A stretch of 64,000 nucleotides of DNA from contig JFHB01000051.1 of the NCBI GenBank assembly GCA_000729835.1, forward strand, positions 1 through 64,000. Direction: 5' to 3'. Numbering within the stretch: the first letter of the stretch is position 1; each line of letters opens with the position of its first letter. Under the pieces are notes generated by a model. It ran no database searches. It was not told the origin of the DNA and was given only the letters and a program-made list of their open reading frames with translations. The position numbers and the translations under genes were made by a program. Below are positions 23,516 through 37,038 of this stretch, piece after piece. Source of the DNA: Atkinsonella hypoxylon (Eukaryota > Ascomycota > Sordariomycetes > Hypocreales > Clavicipitaceae).

Positions 23516-26500
23516 GAGAGCAGGGAATATTATCGAGTATATATGGGTTGGTTTACGTTATGTGACTCACCATTCTATTAGAGCAGGCGAGTGAAAATCA
23601 TGGTTCAATTTATAGTTTTGGACAGCCAGCCTGGGCGTTCCCATGGGCATAGGGACCCTGATGCCACTCTTCCATCATGTTTCGCTCCCGCTTTCTGTGT
23701 CAGAAATAACTTGTCATCGGACAGTCAACATAGGGCTGGCAGATCCGTACGCCTGGTGTAAAGGATCCTCATGGCTTGGCCGCGTATCTCACGCTCACGA
23801 TCCCCCATTTCGTTCGCCGCCAAGACCATTGGCATCTGCCAAACGACGAAAAGGGATGTATCCTACGTACTGGCCTCGTTCCTGAAGGATTTCCCGGGCG
23901 AGGCTTCGCGAAGACCGAGACGCGGTTGGTTACCACTTTGCTGACGGGGGCGGAATCCATCGGCTACAGGCCAGAGTGCATGACATGGCAATGGTTTCAT
24001 CCCATGTCTTGCTCGAGTGTGACGATGGGACAGACACACAGCCAATTGCAGCGTTTTCGAGAAAACACATATGCGATTTTAACGATGCGCCATACCTGTC
24101 GAGGTTTCAGCAGCGATGTCTGTAACAGTTCAAGTCCGTTGTAGCTCATACGTAGGCCAAGAGTCAAGAATCAGTATATCTTGATTCTTGATTGAGGGAG
24201 CAAGTTCCACGAGATGAAACTGCCCACGATCGTTGGACATTTTTCTCGATTGCGCCATGTGACTAGGATCTTTGGGCACTTAATTTGCATTGTGGGCGAG
24301 AGCTGAGGTTGCGACGGACCCCTATTCGTTAGGCCTCTCGAACAATTTACCTGATGCTCGGTTTTTACTGACGATAGAATGAGTCCACATCGATTGGGCT
24401 TCATTCTCAAGCCTCGTTGATGACGATGGCCCCTATTTCTATTCCACTTCAGGCAAGAGTCATATATGCTGCAAGGTCGAACCATCGCCGCTCGGTTAAT
24501 CCCGAGCATGGTACTATGCGGTCTCGACGGACTCTTGGATATAAACAGCCCAGTTGCTGGGTCTTATCTAGCACGTTTGACTATAAGCATGCCTTGTCCT
24601 CGGGTCTCACAGCCGGTAACATGCAAGGGGATGACGTCAGGCGAGTAGCACTGGCACGGCGGCACGATTTCGCTCACCTTGATTCGACAACGGCGGCGAG
24701 GGTCAGAGAAGCCGAAGTGAGTCCCAAGAGACGGAGGCCTTCATCCTCGCATGTAGGCTCATAAAGTTTGAGCCGCAATACGTGTATACGGCGTGGGTGA
24801 CTTTCAGCGAAAGAGGTAGTGTCCTGTAGAACTTTGTGAAGCGACAAGCCAGAAATGAGCCAAGCATGAATGGATGAGTTTAATGACTCACAGTCTGGGA
24901 ATGTGAACGGAAACAGGGCCAAAAAATTGACGAGTTTAAAGTGAGCTTATCTGGTTCTCAGTCAGTCCTCAAGTATCACATAGGAACCAAGACGACCATA
25001 TCAACATAGATAACGATTGAATCAAGCATGTAAGCGCGGGAAAACCTCCAGCTGCGCTGAACTGTCGTGGCCTGCTGTAATAGGAGTCACGGACAGTTTC
25101 CACGATCCCATATCATGTCATGCGATGCGGCAAGTGCACGAATGCCCAGTTGTCTGCCCATACGAAAGCAAGATCCTATAATTCCCTTCGCATCTGCAAA
25201 TGCTGCTCTGGATGGACGGCTACGTCAACAATATCCGACCCTATGGTCATAGCAGCATTGACTATAAACGCTGACCATTGGCCGGAAGTCGGAGGCTACA
25301 GGGCCATGTTGCTAACTCGTGAACTTACCTGCAGATGACCTTTCGACATATTTACGTACTTACCGGGCTCAGGATAGACGAAGTGCGTTGATAAAGTCAC
25401 TCTAATGAAGGGTGGATGGGCAACAGGCTTGACCAAACTTGCTGTGACAAACGGAGGCACATCAAGATGAGTTACTATATTATCCCCTCTCCGTCAAGTT
25501 GTGGACAAAACAAAGAGGTGACACACGCCTATATTTTTATTATATTAGCGAGCATTAAATAAACTCTTTCTCTTTAGGATCAAATTTCGAACAACAATGT
25601 CACAAGGGACGAACGACAGATGGCTGCGGCGTTGGGAACTATCCTTGGCATGCTATTACTCAGTAATAAAATAAATCCCTACCGACAATGACCGTGAATC
25701 TACTAATGTGTTCGCGGGAGACTTCATCCGTCCTAGTGTAGCCAGATCAGCCAGCTTCAGAGTTTCCGGCCATCTGCCTGTCCACAGAAACTAGTGCCTG
25801 GTGATTCCGGGACAAGTGGGCCAGATAGAAGTCTTAGATTGGGGTAGAGAAGCGCCGTTGCCGTAGGTAGTAATATGTAAGATTCAATTTGGCAAGCGGA
25901 TGGGATTTCGACGAGTCTTAACAGCCAAACACCCCAGCATCCGGCTCATTCACGTGTTATCCTGAGAGGTACAGGTACATGTAGTATTAGTGCTCGTCCC
26001 ACAACGCAATCATACCCCACGCGGATGGGCGGGGAAGCTGGGGTAAAGTGTGGTGTGTGGCGTATTTTGAACTTTGCCGGGCGGATACGCATGAGTCTGT
26101 AGATGACCCGAGGCTTTAGAGGCAACCTGACCCTCCAAACCTCGGTTGAGCTGTAGACTTACTTATAACAGCATACAGGTTCTTGCAGCTGAATGACGAA
26201 GAAAGGCTATGTGAAAATTGTGATTCACACCATCGCTCTCAAGATCGCGCTGGATGTTTTCTATGCTTCTCTAACAGAAGCCACGTGCCTTGTAGGGTAA
26301 GCAAGTGGGAGGGTAGAATGCATTTTCGGACACGGAGGCATCGTGATAGTCCAAAAACAAGCTATCCCAGAAGAGCATCGAGAATCCGATAGGCTGGCCC
26401 AAGGTCCAAGCAGTCTCGAGAAGACTTGGCTATATAGGCATAGCGCGGGTCTGCTGGTGCACCCCCGGTCCTGTGCTTCCCGCAGTTTTATGCATCAACG

Positions 26501-27661
26501 CTGGTAATTAGCGACCAGCTCTGAAAGAGGCTCCATCTTCAGCAGCGCGCCGAGGCAGCAGCAAACACCATACTTTGCTAGACATCCCTCCGCCATGTGA
26601 AGTTGGCTAGAGTTAGTAAGTGAGGGGTTGGCCCAAGACAGGCGAACCGGATGCGCGAATCGCTTCTTGTACTGCCTCTCGTGCTTGAGCTGAGCGACAG
26701 GGCATCACGGCATCCAACGACGAGAATTCTAGAGGAGGCTTGCTTTTGTTGTCTAGAAGGAGCTCGACCGTGGTGGCCGCACCACATGCGAGCAGCATGT
26801 GCGCTAACTGCAAGCTACTACTGAATTAGCAAGGGACAATGATGGGCCGATACCTACACGCCATTTGTCGCGACAAAGACATCCATTGATGCTTGAATGC
26901 TTGAGCCTGCCTTTGTTAGGATGTCAGAAGGAGGTTGAAGGGGAAATGCCGTTGCTTCGCAGCTTCAATATGACAAGCAGGCAAGAGCCACCAAGGGTAT
27001 ATATGAAGTCGGTACTTCCTAGCTTGGATATCTAGGCACCTTGGGTAGTTGCCTACGGGCACCGACTGGCAACAACTGGCACTAGTTTTAAAACCGGCAC
27101 CACTTGTTGACAGACCGGACGGTTCGGACAGAGGCAGAAGACACGTGTGGAAAGGGCGCGACAAATTGCCCGGCTCCGTTCCTGCACCGCGACGTCCGAG
27201 GTGCCTGTACGTCTCCGTAGCCAGCACTTGAAACTTGGTTCCCGTCGAAAAGGTAGGCCAGACATTGTCTCTGCTTTAAGCGCCTCCTACGCAGGCACCC
27301 TTGCCGTCGGCCGTCAAATCTTAAGTTGCAGCCCAAATATGGGTACCCCTCTTGCAGGTCGCAATGGTCTGCAGCGGCTTACTCCGGAGTTTTTGCACCA
27401 ACGTCAACGTCAACGTCAACATCAAGTTCAACTCAACTCAACACTAACTATCTCCATTCTCCATACTCCATCCCCCCTTCCCTGCCGCACTTCTTTTAAA
27501 CATCCTTCTCTTGATGCAAACCCCCTGCCCCCCGACATCACGAATGTTTTGTTGACAGTGCTCGTGTCGCGGCTAATCCTGCCCACCACAACATCTTCGC
27601 GACGTCTGCAATCTTGTCCCAACCCTTGAGAGGAGCCTCGACTCCGTAACCTCGAGGCGCC
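23516..27661. other. 4.1 kb stretch without a recognisable gene
   Basis: Lies upstream of both the CAP gene (minus) and EFR3 (plus). Only short ORFs are present and none joins into a protein I recognise. A repeat of GTCAAC/TCAAC units (about 27400-27444) lies in the presumed EFR3 leader. Composition between about 24.9 and 26.5 kb is relatively AT-rich with scattered stops, which could be decayed mobile DNA, but no element ends were found. Confidence 0.4.
27400..27444. repeat. GTCAAC / TCAAC short tandem repeat upstream of EFR3
   Basis: Consecutive ACGTCA/ACATCA and TCAACTCAAC units, 5' of the EFR3 start by about 220 bp. Confidence 0.7.
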
Positions 27662-30600
27662 ATGAATGCCATCCACGACAAGTGCCGGCCTAAGCACCAG
27701 GTCTTGGTGCTCAAGTGCTACCCGAAAACTACAAAAGGAGCTGTCGATGTTGCCCCTAACAGCAGCGAGCTTAGCTATCTCCTATTCTACGCCACCAGCC
27801 GACGATCCAAGATCCAAAAGATCGGCGCGTTCCTCGAAAAAAAAACGGCCAACGATGTCTGGCGCATGCGCATTGGGTAAGCTTATCACTCTTCCTGGAC
27901 CTCCTTTCTTAGACTGTGATATTCTCCTGCTACACCTTTTCTGTCCATTGTGCCTGGCCAATTGCGGTACTGACTGCCCCTGGATATGCAGGAATGTGCA
28001 GGTCACATTGGGTATTCTGGCTGGTCTTGTCGAGAAATCGCCCAAAGAGGCCGCTCTAATCGCCCCATGCGTCCTAAAGGTCCTCGAATTGATTCTCCGA
28101 TCCGATGATATAACCATGGTCGAATCATCGCTGCCTACTTTCGAAGCCTTCTGCGAACACCATGATGTCTCCTCTCTTTTTGGTGACAGTGCCTACCTAC
28201 AGCAATATCAGTCCGTCGTTCGATCCTATGCTCAGCTTGCTTCAACAAGACGTGTGTCAATCAAGGGACCTGTCAGCAAGCCACTTCAGTTTCGATGGAG
28301 AAACGCTGGGTTGGAAGCCATAAAGTGTGTGGCAGCTTCGGACGCTTTATCGTCAGGCGCCGGCCGTCAGATCGACATCATTGTGCCTATGATTCTCGAA
28401 AATATGTGGACTGATGATGAGGATTTCCTCGACACTTTGCTTCAAAAAGCGCAACTTGATGGCAAGGGCGATGCTGAAAAGCTTCTGCCACGACGGTCCA
28501 GTGTAAATACAGTTCGAACGACGGACACGGCTGGCGACACAAATCCTGTGGCTCTGTCGGGCACGGCGTTGGATGTCGACAACCTTGCCGAGGAGGAGAC
28601 TGGTGTATTAGCGGTGCAATGCTTGAAGAGTATCTTCGTAGTTCCTAACAGGACCCAGATATATGGCGCAACCAGTGCATTGCTCAAATTCATTTCCCAA
28701 AGGGTTGCCGAAGGGGAGACTGTGGTTGTCACTGATACAGCATCTGGTCGTGATTGTGGCTGGGCGATCAAACTATATGACACCATTTCTCGTTGGACGC
28801 CAGTGCAAGACAGATATGTCATTCTCCTGGCTACCTTGGACGCCCTGAAAGAAACACCAATGAGGGAAGAAAACCTGCGACAGCACCTGACTTTTACTGC
28901 TATAATGCAATCTCTTCTGCGATCTGACGTTAACCTGATCGGCTTGAGCGTCATGGATGTTCTCCTTGGGCTAGTTGGACAGATTAAGAAGCTTTTCCAG
29001 CTGCAACAGGGATCTAGCCATGCGAGCAGCCAAAGTGAAGAGAGAACGGACATTGAACAAGAGACTGTTTGCCGAGCTCAACGCAACGAATTGCTCGAGA
29101 GACTCGAGGGTTGCACCAGTGACCTAGCCAATCACGTATACTATGCCGACCAGGTTTCTGATATGATAGCTGCTTTGTTTAGTCGCATTAGACATAGTCC
29201 GTCGGCAAGTGTCACGTCCCTGGCCTACGGAGCCGACAAGTGTGAGAATGGGGCTGACTCTACTGTATCGCCCCCGGCTGCCGAGTTGTCAGGCAGCCAG
29301 AACCTGCAAGAGACATACTTTTCTCACTCATCGGGCCGTCTATCAGCCCTGAAAATTGTCAAAGCTATTCTTCTTCTAGCAAGTTCCAAGAGTGGCAACA
29401 GCGGCAGTTTGGACTTGAACAGGAGTCGAGTTCCAATCCAAGTGTGGGAAGGCACTCAATTTCTCCTTCGAGATCCCGATGGGAAAGTCCGGAAAGCCTA
29501 TGTCGATGCCTTGTCGACTTGGCTTGACCGGGAGCTTATCTATACGGACATGATTGCCAGCGATGACGCTGTTGTCTCACAGCGCTCAACAAAGAATGGC
29601 CGTGACGCTCCCGGTGGCCCACGCAGAGTTGTTTCGAGCATGTCACATCGCGAACGGCCCCGAGTCCGTCGTTGCCAATTTCTGCCTTTACTTCATGTTG
29701 CCATCTATGACAGCGCGTTGCAACTTCTCGGATATGACAATGACATTGTATTGCTTCATTGTCTACTCACCAGACTTGTTTACAAACTAGGCGTGAATGC
29801 CGCTCGATGTGGGATCCCGATGATTTATCGACTGCAGGAAGATATACAAGAGTTGGAACAGCCCATTGATAAGGTGCGCATCGCATCTCTCTGCCATGGC
29901 TATTTTTGGGCTTTGGCAGAAAAATTTGATTTTGAGGGATCAGTTGTCGGACGTGCAATCTACAATGAGATTGTGCGAAGAAAGAACAAGGGCTTTTGGG
30001 TCGAAGGCGTCCATGTTCCGGCACCGTCGCCAGACCAAATCGGCACGCCTGGTCAGCCCCGGCCCCAGCCTAACTGGGACCCGAATCTTCTTGAGACGGA
30101 AGAGATATTACCATTTGACGATAGGGCATCACTGGTTGAGTGCATCGCCACAAGCTATCAAGACACGAACTTGTCACCGCCAACTAGCCCTGCCGCCTCC
30201 CTGAATCGTAACCACATAGGGCCACTTCTTGGCTCCCGCTGCGAACCTGAAGCACGCAATGATCTGCGACTCGAGATGCCCTCTCGATTCAAAGAATACA
30301 TGCTTTCGGATTGGTCCCGGGACTCTGCATTGGCGGCTATCTCAGCTGCAGGTAGAGCAGAGTCTCTCAACGGATCCAAGGCTGGCACGACTGGCACCGC
30401 CCAAAACCGTCTTACCATTACCACAGGTGGTGCCCATTTAAACGGAGTCGGCGGCCATTCTCCAGCCTCTCCACAGCACAGTCAGCAGAACCTGCGACCT
30501 AACACTTCGCAGACGCAGGGAGACCGCCTAACATATGGAAGCAAAGTGCGGAAGTCCAGTGTGGTTGGCCGACTGTCTCGATCTGACTCGACGTCGAGCA

Positions 30601-31148
30601 AGGTGGCCATTGCATCTGTAGAACAGCTCAAGATGATGCTGTCAGGCACTACATCTCCACAAACAGCTGGTATCCCTGGACTGGATGATGACAGTGATGA
30701 AAGTATGATGAGTTGTGAATATAGCAACTCAGAGACTAGCTTCGGTCCGGGAAATTCCCAGCCAGATGCGCCTGCCACAACGGGCGAGCTTCTGACCAGG
30801 TCGCCTTCAGCCTCAGCGTCCGTTCGAGGGCCATTGACATCCAATCCAGCTTTGCATAAGGACAATCAGCCAGTGCAAAGCCAGAGTGAGACTTGTGACG
30901 ATAACGTGCCTCCTGTTCCACCACTGCCCAACTTGAGTTCCTTGTCAAGCAAGATTGGCATGCAGGCCCTTGAATCGCCAAACGGGAAGCGCAACGTGAG
31001 CAGCCGAGGGGGACAGAGCTTCAGGTCTACGTCGGGCCGTTCCCGCGAAGAAAGCAGCAGAAGCATGAACTTACAGGACCTCCTGAGAGGCATAGATAGT
31101 CGCTCAGCCGAGGGGAGTCTGGGCAATCTCACGAAGCCGCCCTACTAA
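27662..31148 (+). CDS. EFR3: EFR3, plasma-membrane scaffold for PI4-kinase Stt4
   Basis: Peripheral membrane protein that anchors the Stt4/Ypp1 phosphatidylinositol 4-kinase complex at PM patches. Exons 27662-27876 and 27992-31148 give 1123 residues; GG|GTAAGC donor and GCAG acceptor join WRMRIGNVQVTLGIL. N-terminal family block: CRPKHQVLVLKCYPKT, SSELSYLLFYATSRRSKIQK, GAFLEKKT; then ITMVESSLPTFEAFCEHHD. The first about 750 residues form the armadillo-like helical body; the last about 350 are Ser/Gln/Pro-rich and disordered. The basic N-terminus (RRSKIQK) suits contact with acidic lipids. The start was chosen at 27662, the only ATG giving the MNAIHDKCRPKHQVLVL opening; an alternative frame over exon 1 runs through the intron and is spurious. 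Confidence 0.95.
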
Positions 31149-32260
31149 CTAGATAGATAGCTTGGGATAAAATTCTGTCGGTATTTGCATGCGAGCGTGT
31201 TCATTCACTTCTTTATTCTCGGGATCACCAGAGAGCGAAGGTTGTATTTACAGTTTGTTGGCGGGACAAGGAAAATAATGTCGAGATCTAGTAGTACCGG
31301 TGGAGAAGGCTAGAGCTTAATGACACGGACATTTGAATAAAGCAAGTGGCTAACTATTGCTTTGTCTTGTTGAGTGTTTTATTATACCAAATCATAACAT
31401 GTGGCAGCTGCTTTTCTGCCTAAACCCTTTCTGTACCTCAACTCGACTCGAGTCAATTAGTCAAACTGTTGACCAATGGGGCAAGACCGTCTTGTAACAA
31501 TGATGATGAAAGTAAGCCGAATAATTAAACATGAATGCCCCGCCATTCAGAGTAGGGGCAGTAGAAGTGTGTTGCGAGACAACTGACCAATGTGCAGTGA
31601 GTGATTGCGAAGCAAGTCTCCATGGAGAAGGCAGCTGGCAGCTGATTCCAGATGTATCAGCAACTTTGTCGGAAATAGAACTGAAGGCCCAGCATTGCAA
31701 ATTGGAGGCTGTGCCCGGGAATGATGGAATGGCATGGGTCGCTCCTGCCCGCTGTCCCCAGTAGTTACCAACCAGCCTAATTTCCTCCGAAACTAAGTAA
31801 ACATGTAACTAATTATGGCCTCGCGCGAAGCTGCCGTTCGATCCGCCCTTCTCAACGTCTTTTTGACAAACGGCGTGGGAGACGCTGTTCTTCACCATCA
31901 CCACCGTCTGCGAAGGCCATGCTTGGTCTGAACCAATCCTGTACACTGACCTCTTGTTTGTCGCTCCGCCACAAAAAGCAGCCTCTGCGTTGTCCCAGCT
32001 TCACCATCCACCAGGCTCATTGGCAGGCCCCTTTGATCTAGACCAATTTAAGCGAGACCTTTGGCCAGCGTTTGTCGACGGGCCGCGCCGGACGCTTCGG
32101 AACATACTATCGATTTGTTCGTTGTATTTGATAACCACGGGGCCCCGTCAGCTTTACAGCCCTGTTGGCGTAGGCCCTCTGCAGCTGTCGGTTTCGAGGG
32201 CCTCAGCCCACGATAAGTGTTGGCGTCGTTCTGTCCCTGTTCCCTTGATTCCAAAGCGCC
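31149..32260. other. Intergenic region
   Basis: 3' flank of EFR3 and upstream region of the next gene. Small ORFs only; nothing recognisable. Confidence 0.5.
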
Positions 32261-32965
32261 ATGGATGCCCTACAACGTTGCTGTGAAGAGAGACCGAGTC
32301 GACCTGTACACAATGCTGCCTCGCCGGAGACCCCGGTCCATCCAGGAAGCGGCCCGAGCAGCAACGGCAGCTTTCACCGCACAGCTGCAGACAGCCTGGA
32401 TTCTATTACGGGGGACCAGGACCATAAGGTGTCCCATTCCCTTTCGTACGCACATCATGCACGCCCGTTAGGTCCGCAGGCAGGTGATTCCTCGTGGCAT
32501 CCTTACCGGCCCTCACCTGCGACCATCCCGGACGTGCCTCCGCCACCGTACGGCTCCAACGAGGGTGGACATTCCCACGCATCGGCACCGTTACAGTCGG
32601 CGCACAGCAGGACGCGGGCACACAATGAAGCGCACGCGGAGGAGCAGGGCGATATTCCACTCCAGGATTTCTCGATTCCTACGGGCGCTGAGGGACTGCC
32701 CTATAATACGGAAGCGGCAAATCCTCGACAAGAACTGTCGACGCCTCATCACCTAGATTTCAGCAGCGAACTCGTGTCAGCCCGGAATGGAAAATACGGC
32801 TCCCTCTCTGCAGCACGGCAGCGCAAAAGACGACGAACAAAGATTTGCATATTCGCTATGGTCTTATTGGCCCTCTTCTTTGTCGCCCTTGTCATTGGTA
32901 TCGCGCTGGGCGTTCTTAAAAGTACGGCGCCAGAACGAGACCACAGGCCGGGCAGACCAATATAA
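32261..32965 (+). CDS. Single-pass membrane protein, unknown function
   Basis: 234-residue uninterrupted ORF. The first about 190 residues are hydrophilic, rich in Pro, Ser, His and Gly (for example IPDVPPPPYGSNEGG), probably disordered and cytosolic. A basic cluster RQRKRRRTK directly precedes one strong membrane helix (ICIFAMVLLALFFVALVIGI, about residues 196-220), then a short tail ending GRPI. This is a type II or near-tail-anchored topology common among uncharacterised fungal proteins. PPPPYG could be a WW-domain/arrestin ligand (inference). No signal peptide. No family recognised; I rate it a real gene because of codon-like composition, the well-formed TM plus positive-inside cluster, and length. 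Confidence 0.65.
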   Translation: MDALQRCCEERPSRPVHNAASPETPVHPGSGPSSNGSFHRTAADSLDSITGDQDHKVSHSLSYAHHARPLGPQAGDSSWHPYRPSPATIPDVPPPPYGSNEGGHSHASAPLQSAHSRTRAHNEAHAEEQGDIPLQDFSIPTGAEGLPYNTEAANPRQELSTPHHLDFSSELVSARNGKYGSLSAARQRKRRRTKICIFAMVLLALFFVALVIGIALGVLKSTAPERDHRPGRPI

Positions 32966-34668
32966 AAACTCGTGGTCCCAAAAATAGCGACATGTCCTCA
33001 CCATGTTCTACTGAAGGGGAGCGTCCCTAATGCAAAGAGCAGGTGGGCAACCAAGGCCATTTTAAGGACGCAAAAGCGAATTAATCTTTAATTCCTGATG
33101 TTGATACACGTATAATGAGCATAAGGATTTGAAAATGTGGTCAGTGTGGATCATCAATAGTAATACCCGATCTTTTATTGCTCTAGATAGCATGAAAGAG
33201 AGGGAAGATCAGTGTCATCCGACGAGGATTGGCAGCCGCTCTTCCGCGACTGCACGGCGGAGGCGAACTTCCACGAGAAGAAAAAGAAAAGACTGCACAT
33301 TGAACTTTGTACATTGACCCTCATATCAGGGGTGTTCCCGCACTCATTGAGGACAAGGACATGTCCCTGTAAATATAGGTATATGAAAAAAGAAAGCAAT
33401 ATTGGACCAAGGCCTTTTTAAAGCTGTGGTGAAGAAAAAGTACATGGTAGCGCCACTGGATGATTTGTCTTGGCTCTATTTGCTGGCGGATGTAAGTCAG
33501 AGGCACACAAAGTTTAGGCAAGTTCCCATGCAGACTATTGGAGTCTGATCGGATGTCATGACCGGGGACCTAACATTGAACAACACCACAGCCGTCTGCA
33601 AGGCTGCTTGCACGTTCGCCGACCTACCCAGGATGGGTTCAGGCCAGGCGTGCAGGCCCTCTTCTCGATGGTAACAAATTGGTTTCCCGGTGACGGGTCA
33701 GATTGATACACTTGTACACGTGATTTTGTAAGAATGCCAGAAGGTTTGGGGCCGGCTTGTGATTGATGAATTCGTAGCGGAATTTTGTGGCGATGAGGAT
33801 ATGACATCTACCAAGCAGCTGCAATTTAATAATGTAAATTAACCAAGATTCCTTATAGAGCAAATATAGGAAATCTTGATCCTATTTCTACTAATCAGAC
33901 CTGTTCTTATTATAGTCAATTGACGGATCGATTTGATCTATGACTGTTTTCCTAATCTGGTTAGCCTTGATTGTGGTACGACGGGTAATGATGTAGATAC
34001 TCCTACTCCGTACACGCGGCAACCTGGATCCGTGGGACAGCCACAGGCTAGTAAAGTCTGACAAGACAGGGAATCATACATGATCCTTATTTAGTATTTC
34101 ATGCGGGTTGGTGCGCGTAATAGGTACCCACCTACCGTTCAGGTATCAGCCAATCTTGCTTGAACGGTGGACGGTGGGCAATGGTGGGTCTCATCTGATG
34201 TTGGAATTGGGGCGCAGGCTGTTTGTTACCTAGTAAAATATGCAACGGCCATTATACGTAATGGTTGCGAAAGCGAGGTGTAGAAAACGCAAATCAAGTC
34301 GACGGTAGTGTTGCAGCAGGATACGGTTCGCACTTCTCACATGCCTTCGAAACAATTCCCTGAACAAGGCGATTGGCTGCGAAGTATTAATTAAAGCGAA
34401 GAACAAGAGCCCGAAGGGTAAGGAAAGTGGTTGACTCTGGCTGATTCCGCAACGCCGACCAGGTGTAAACACGGATTCGGCTCGATCAGATGTGAGGCCT
34501 GTCGAGCTGAGAGATGCGGGTGATCTCGACAAGACAAAGCAAGGGTTAGTGGATGCGCAACATGACCTGACCGACATGTCATGTTGGCGCATGTCCACTT
34601 GTCATAGATACAGTTGAGCAGAAGATGGTGTGCCAGAGAAGGAGATTTTCTGACCGAGCCAACTGATT

Positions 34669-34700
34669 GCTTCTGCTTGCTTCTGCTTGCTTCTGCTTGC
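34669..34700. repeat. 10-bp tandem repeat (GCTTGCTTCT)n
   Basis: Three near-perfect copies of a GCTTGCTTCT unit in non-coding DNA. Confidence 0.8.
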
Positions 34701-36189
34701 ATGCCTGGGCAGGTAGCAGACGATCTGGTTGAATGAAAATGGTTGGCGCCGGGGAAGCCCGGATCGACTTGGCCATGAGAGAAAGGGCCGGCGGATACAG
34801 AAATTAGTGCCTGTCACCGAATATTCAAGGATGACCTACCTGTATTCCGTACCTGGTACGATACCCGCCTAAGACTACCTACCTACCAAGGTAGATGTAG
34901 GTAGGTTCCTGTTTGGTATCTAGCAGGCATTGATGTGCGCCGGATTTGTTCTTATTGCCTTACCCTTTTTCTCGTTGTGAGTCTTTCACGCTATTTCTAT
35001 GCCACCTCCCTCCGCTTGCCTGTTTTCTTCAACAAACCTTGGTAGCATGAGCAGGGGAGGCTGGACTTTAGGTCAAAGTTCGTGTTTTCCGCGTCCCCCA
35101 CCTTGAAAGAGAGGACACGTCGACAAGCGAATTGGAGGAGGGAGATGAAAGAGGGTTTGGTGTCGTGATGCAAGTTTCTTGATGGGAGATGGGTACTTGT
35201 TAGAGCGATGTCGGGCCAAAGCAGACCAGCATACCTAGGTTTCCTAGGTAGGTAGGTAGGCAGTAGGGAGGAAGGAGGTGGGTAGAAGGTAGCTTAGCCA
35301 GTTGCTCTTTCCTGCACGAATACTGGCCAGCCCTTTCTTGAGCCTCCCTCCTTCCCCCTTTGGGCTGGGATGCCCTGGCGGCGAGCGATGGACTGTAACC
35401 GCAGATAAATTCCCGTCTCGGCCACTTCTTTCGCGCTCGCTGCTTTTTCATTCTTTGAGGTCTGGTACTTCGCTGACTTGACATTGCCGCGCCGTTGCTC
35501 GATTTCCCTTCACATTTCGCCCCGGTCGGCTACCTAACTGGTAGTGAGCCAGCTAGCCAGAATTAGACAACGACCAGGATCGAGAACCAAGACACCAAGG
35601 CAGCGCCGACAAGGGGCGACGACGACGAAGACGACGCCAACCAAAGATTTGCATTCGCAATCGGACTAGACCACCAGAAGCCGGGAGATTGCCGCTGCTC
35701 CCTCTCTTTGCTGCCAAGGCACACCCGGTTGGTTTATGTCCCGCAGCTCCACTGGAGCTTCAAGCCGAGTCGACGACATCCGGCGGCGGCGCGAGACCCC
35801 AAGGGACCCCCCCACACGGGTGAAATATTACACGATTCCTCCGCTCACCCAATCTCAGTGGACGGAGGGGTCGTGATTTTCTTCACCCCCTTGCCCCCCT
35901 TGCCCCCCTTGCTCCCAAGGATCCCATCCCCCCCTGGGGACCTTGGCTACCTTGCCCCCCTTATTAAAGCGCACCCAGCAAGCACATGGTGCCCCACTAT
36001 CTACGTAACCCGAGTGCTTAGCCATAATAATAGAGCACAGAGCATATTAACAGCACATTGAGAGCTTGTGACATGAGCAATCAGAGGGCAGGCTACAGTC
36101 CCGGTGCTAGTCTCCACAAGAGTGTGGAGCTACCGCTACGGCTGCCGCTGCCACTGCCCACTGCCCACTGCCTCTGCCCCTGCCCTTAA

Positions 36190-36261
36190 TACAGCCTCTG
36201 CTGCTATTGCTGCTATTGCTGCTATTACTGCTGCTCCTGCTGCTCCTGCTGCTCCTGCAAC
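36190..36261. repeat. TGCTAT / TGCTCC trinucleotide-type repeat
   Basis: Tandem GCTGCTATT units followed by GCTGCTCCT units, upstream of RSR1. Confidence 0.75.
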
Positions 36262-36485
36262 TCCTCTTTCCTCTCTCTTCTCGTGCCTGTGTCTAGTTAC
36301 CTGTCTGACGTACGTTGAAAGTGCAGCCACTCACGCCGACCCGTCGAGACTTGCAGCTGCAACTCGCACCAGGCTGAGCAACGCTTGGTCCAGGTCAGTC
36401 CGTGAGCGTCGGAGACCTAGGATCTTGGACCTTGGACCCAAAAGCGACCAGAGACCCAGAGACAATCTTCACTCACACACGGCGC

Positions 36486-36540
36486 GTGGTCGTGCGTGTC
36501 GTGCGTGTCGTGCGTCGTCGTGCGTCGTCGTGCGTCGTCC
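36486..36540. repeat. GTCGTGC tandem repeat
   Basis: Repeated GTGTCGTGC and GTCGTCGTGC units in the presumed RSR1 leader. Confidence 0.75.
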
Positions 36541-37038
36541 CTGTGTCCCCTTACCCTTCCCACGCCCTTGTCCACGCCCTCATCGTCCCGCCGGGATTCA
36601 GGAACTCCCCAAGCTCAGCCAAGCTCCCACCCCCGGACCACTTTTCTCCTTGTTCCTGTCCTCACCAGAGTCACCGAGTCACCACCCACGAATTCCACCG
36701 GAACTAATATACGCGACTCCTGATCTTCAACACACACTGAACTACCCTATTATCTGCCACTCGGTCAATTACGAAACGGGCATTTGCTCCCGTTATTGGG
36801 GCCTCGTCTGTGAATTCATCATCTGGGATAGCCCACCTGCTGCGAAGCAAACGCGACTGTGGGACCCCTTATTGCATCACCCTCGTCAGCACCAGAGCGG
36901 TAATCCTCGGCGCAACGGCTTGTCCTCTGGGCTGTGTGGAGGCTTCATTATCCGGTGCCTTGCGCAGTCTGGGTTCCGACACTCTCGCATTGGTTCAGGC
37001 CTTAAAACTCATTCTGGGATATCATATTCGACATCAGA

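Larger units (their letters stand above)
32966..37038. other. 4 kb gene-poor region and probable RSR1 leader
   Basis: No gene recognised. Includes a (GCTTCTGCTT)-like repeat at about 34670-34700, ACCTACCTA/TAGGTAGGT tracts near 34870-34910 and 35230-35260, CCCCCTTG repeats near 35886-35915, and Cys/Leu-coding-looking trinucleotide tracts near 36190-36260. The last 1.5 kb is GC- and repeat-rich and most likely the RSR1 promoter and leader; ORFs running through it show no domain. Confidence 0.45.

Noticed and set aside
34860..35260. TAGGTAGGT / ACCTACCTA tracts considered as telomere-like repeats
   Set aside because: They do not match TTAGGG and are short and scattered, typical intergenic tracts in ascomycetes.
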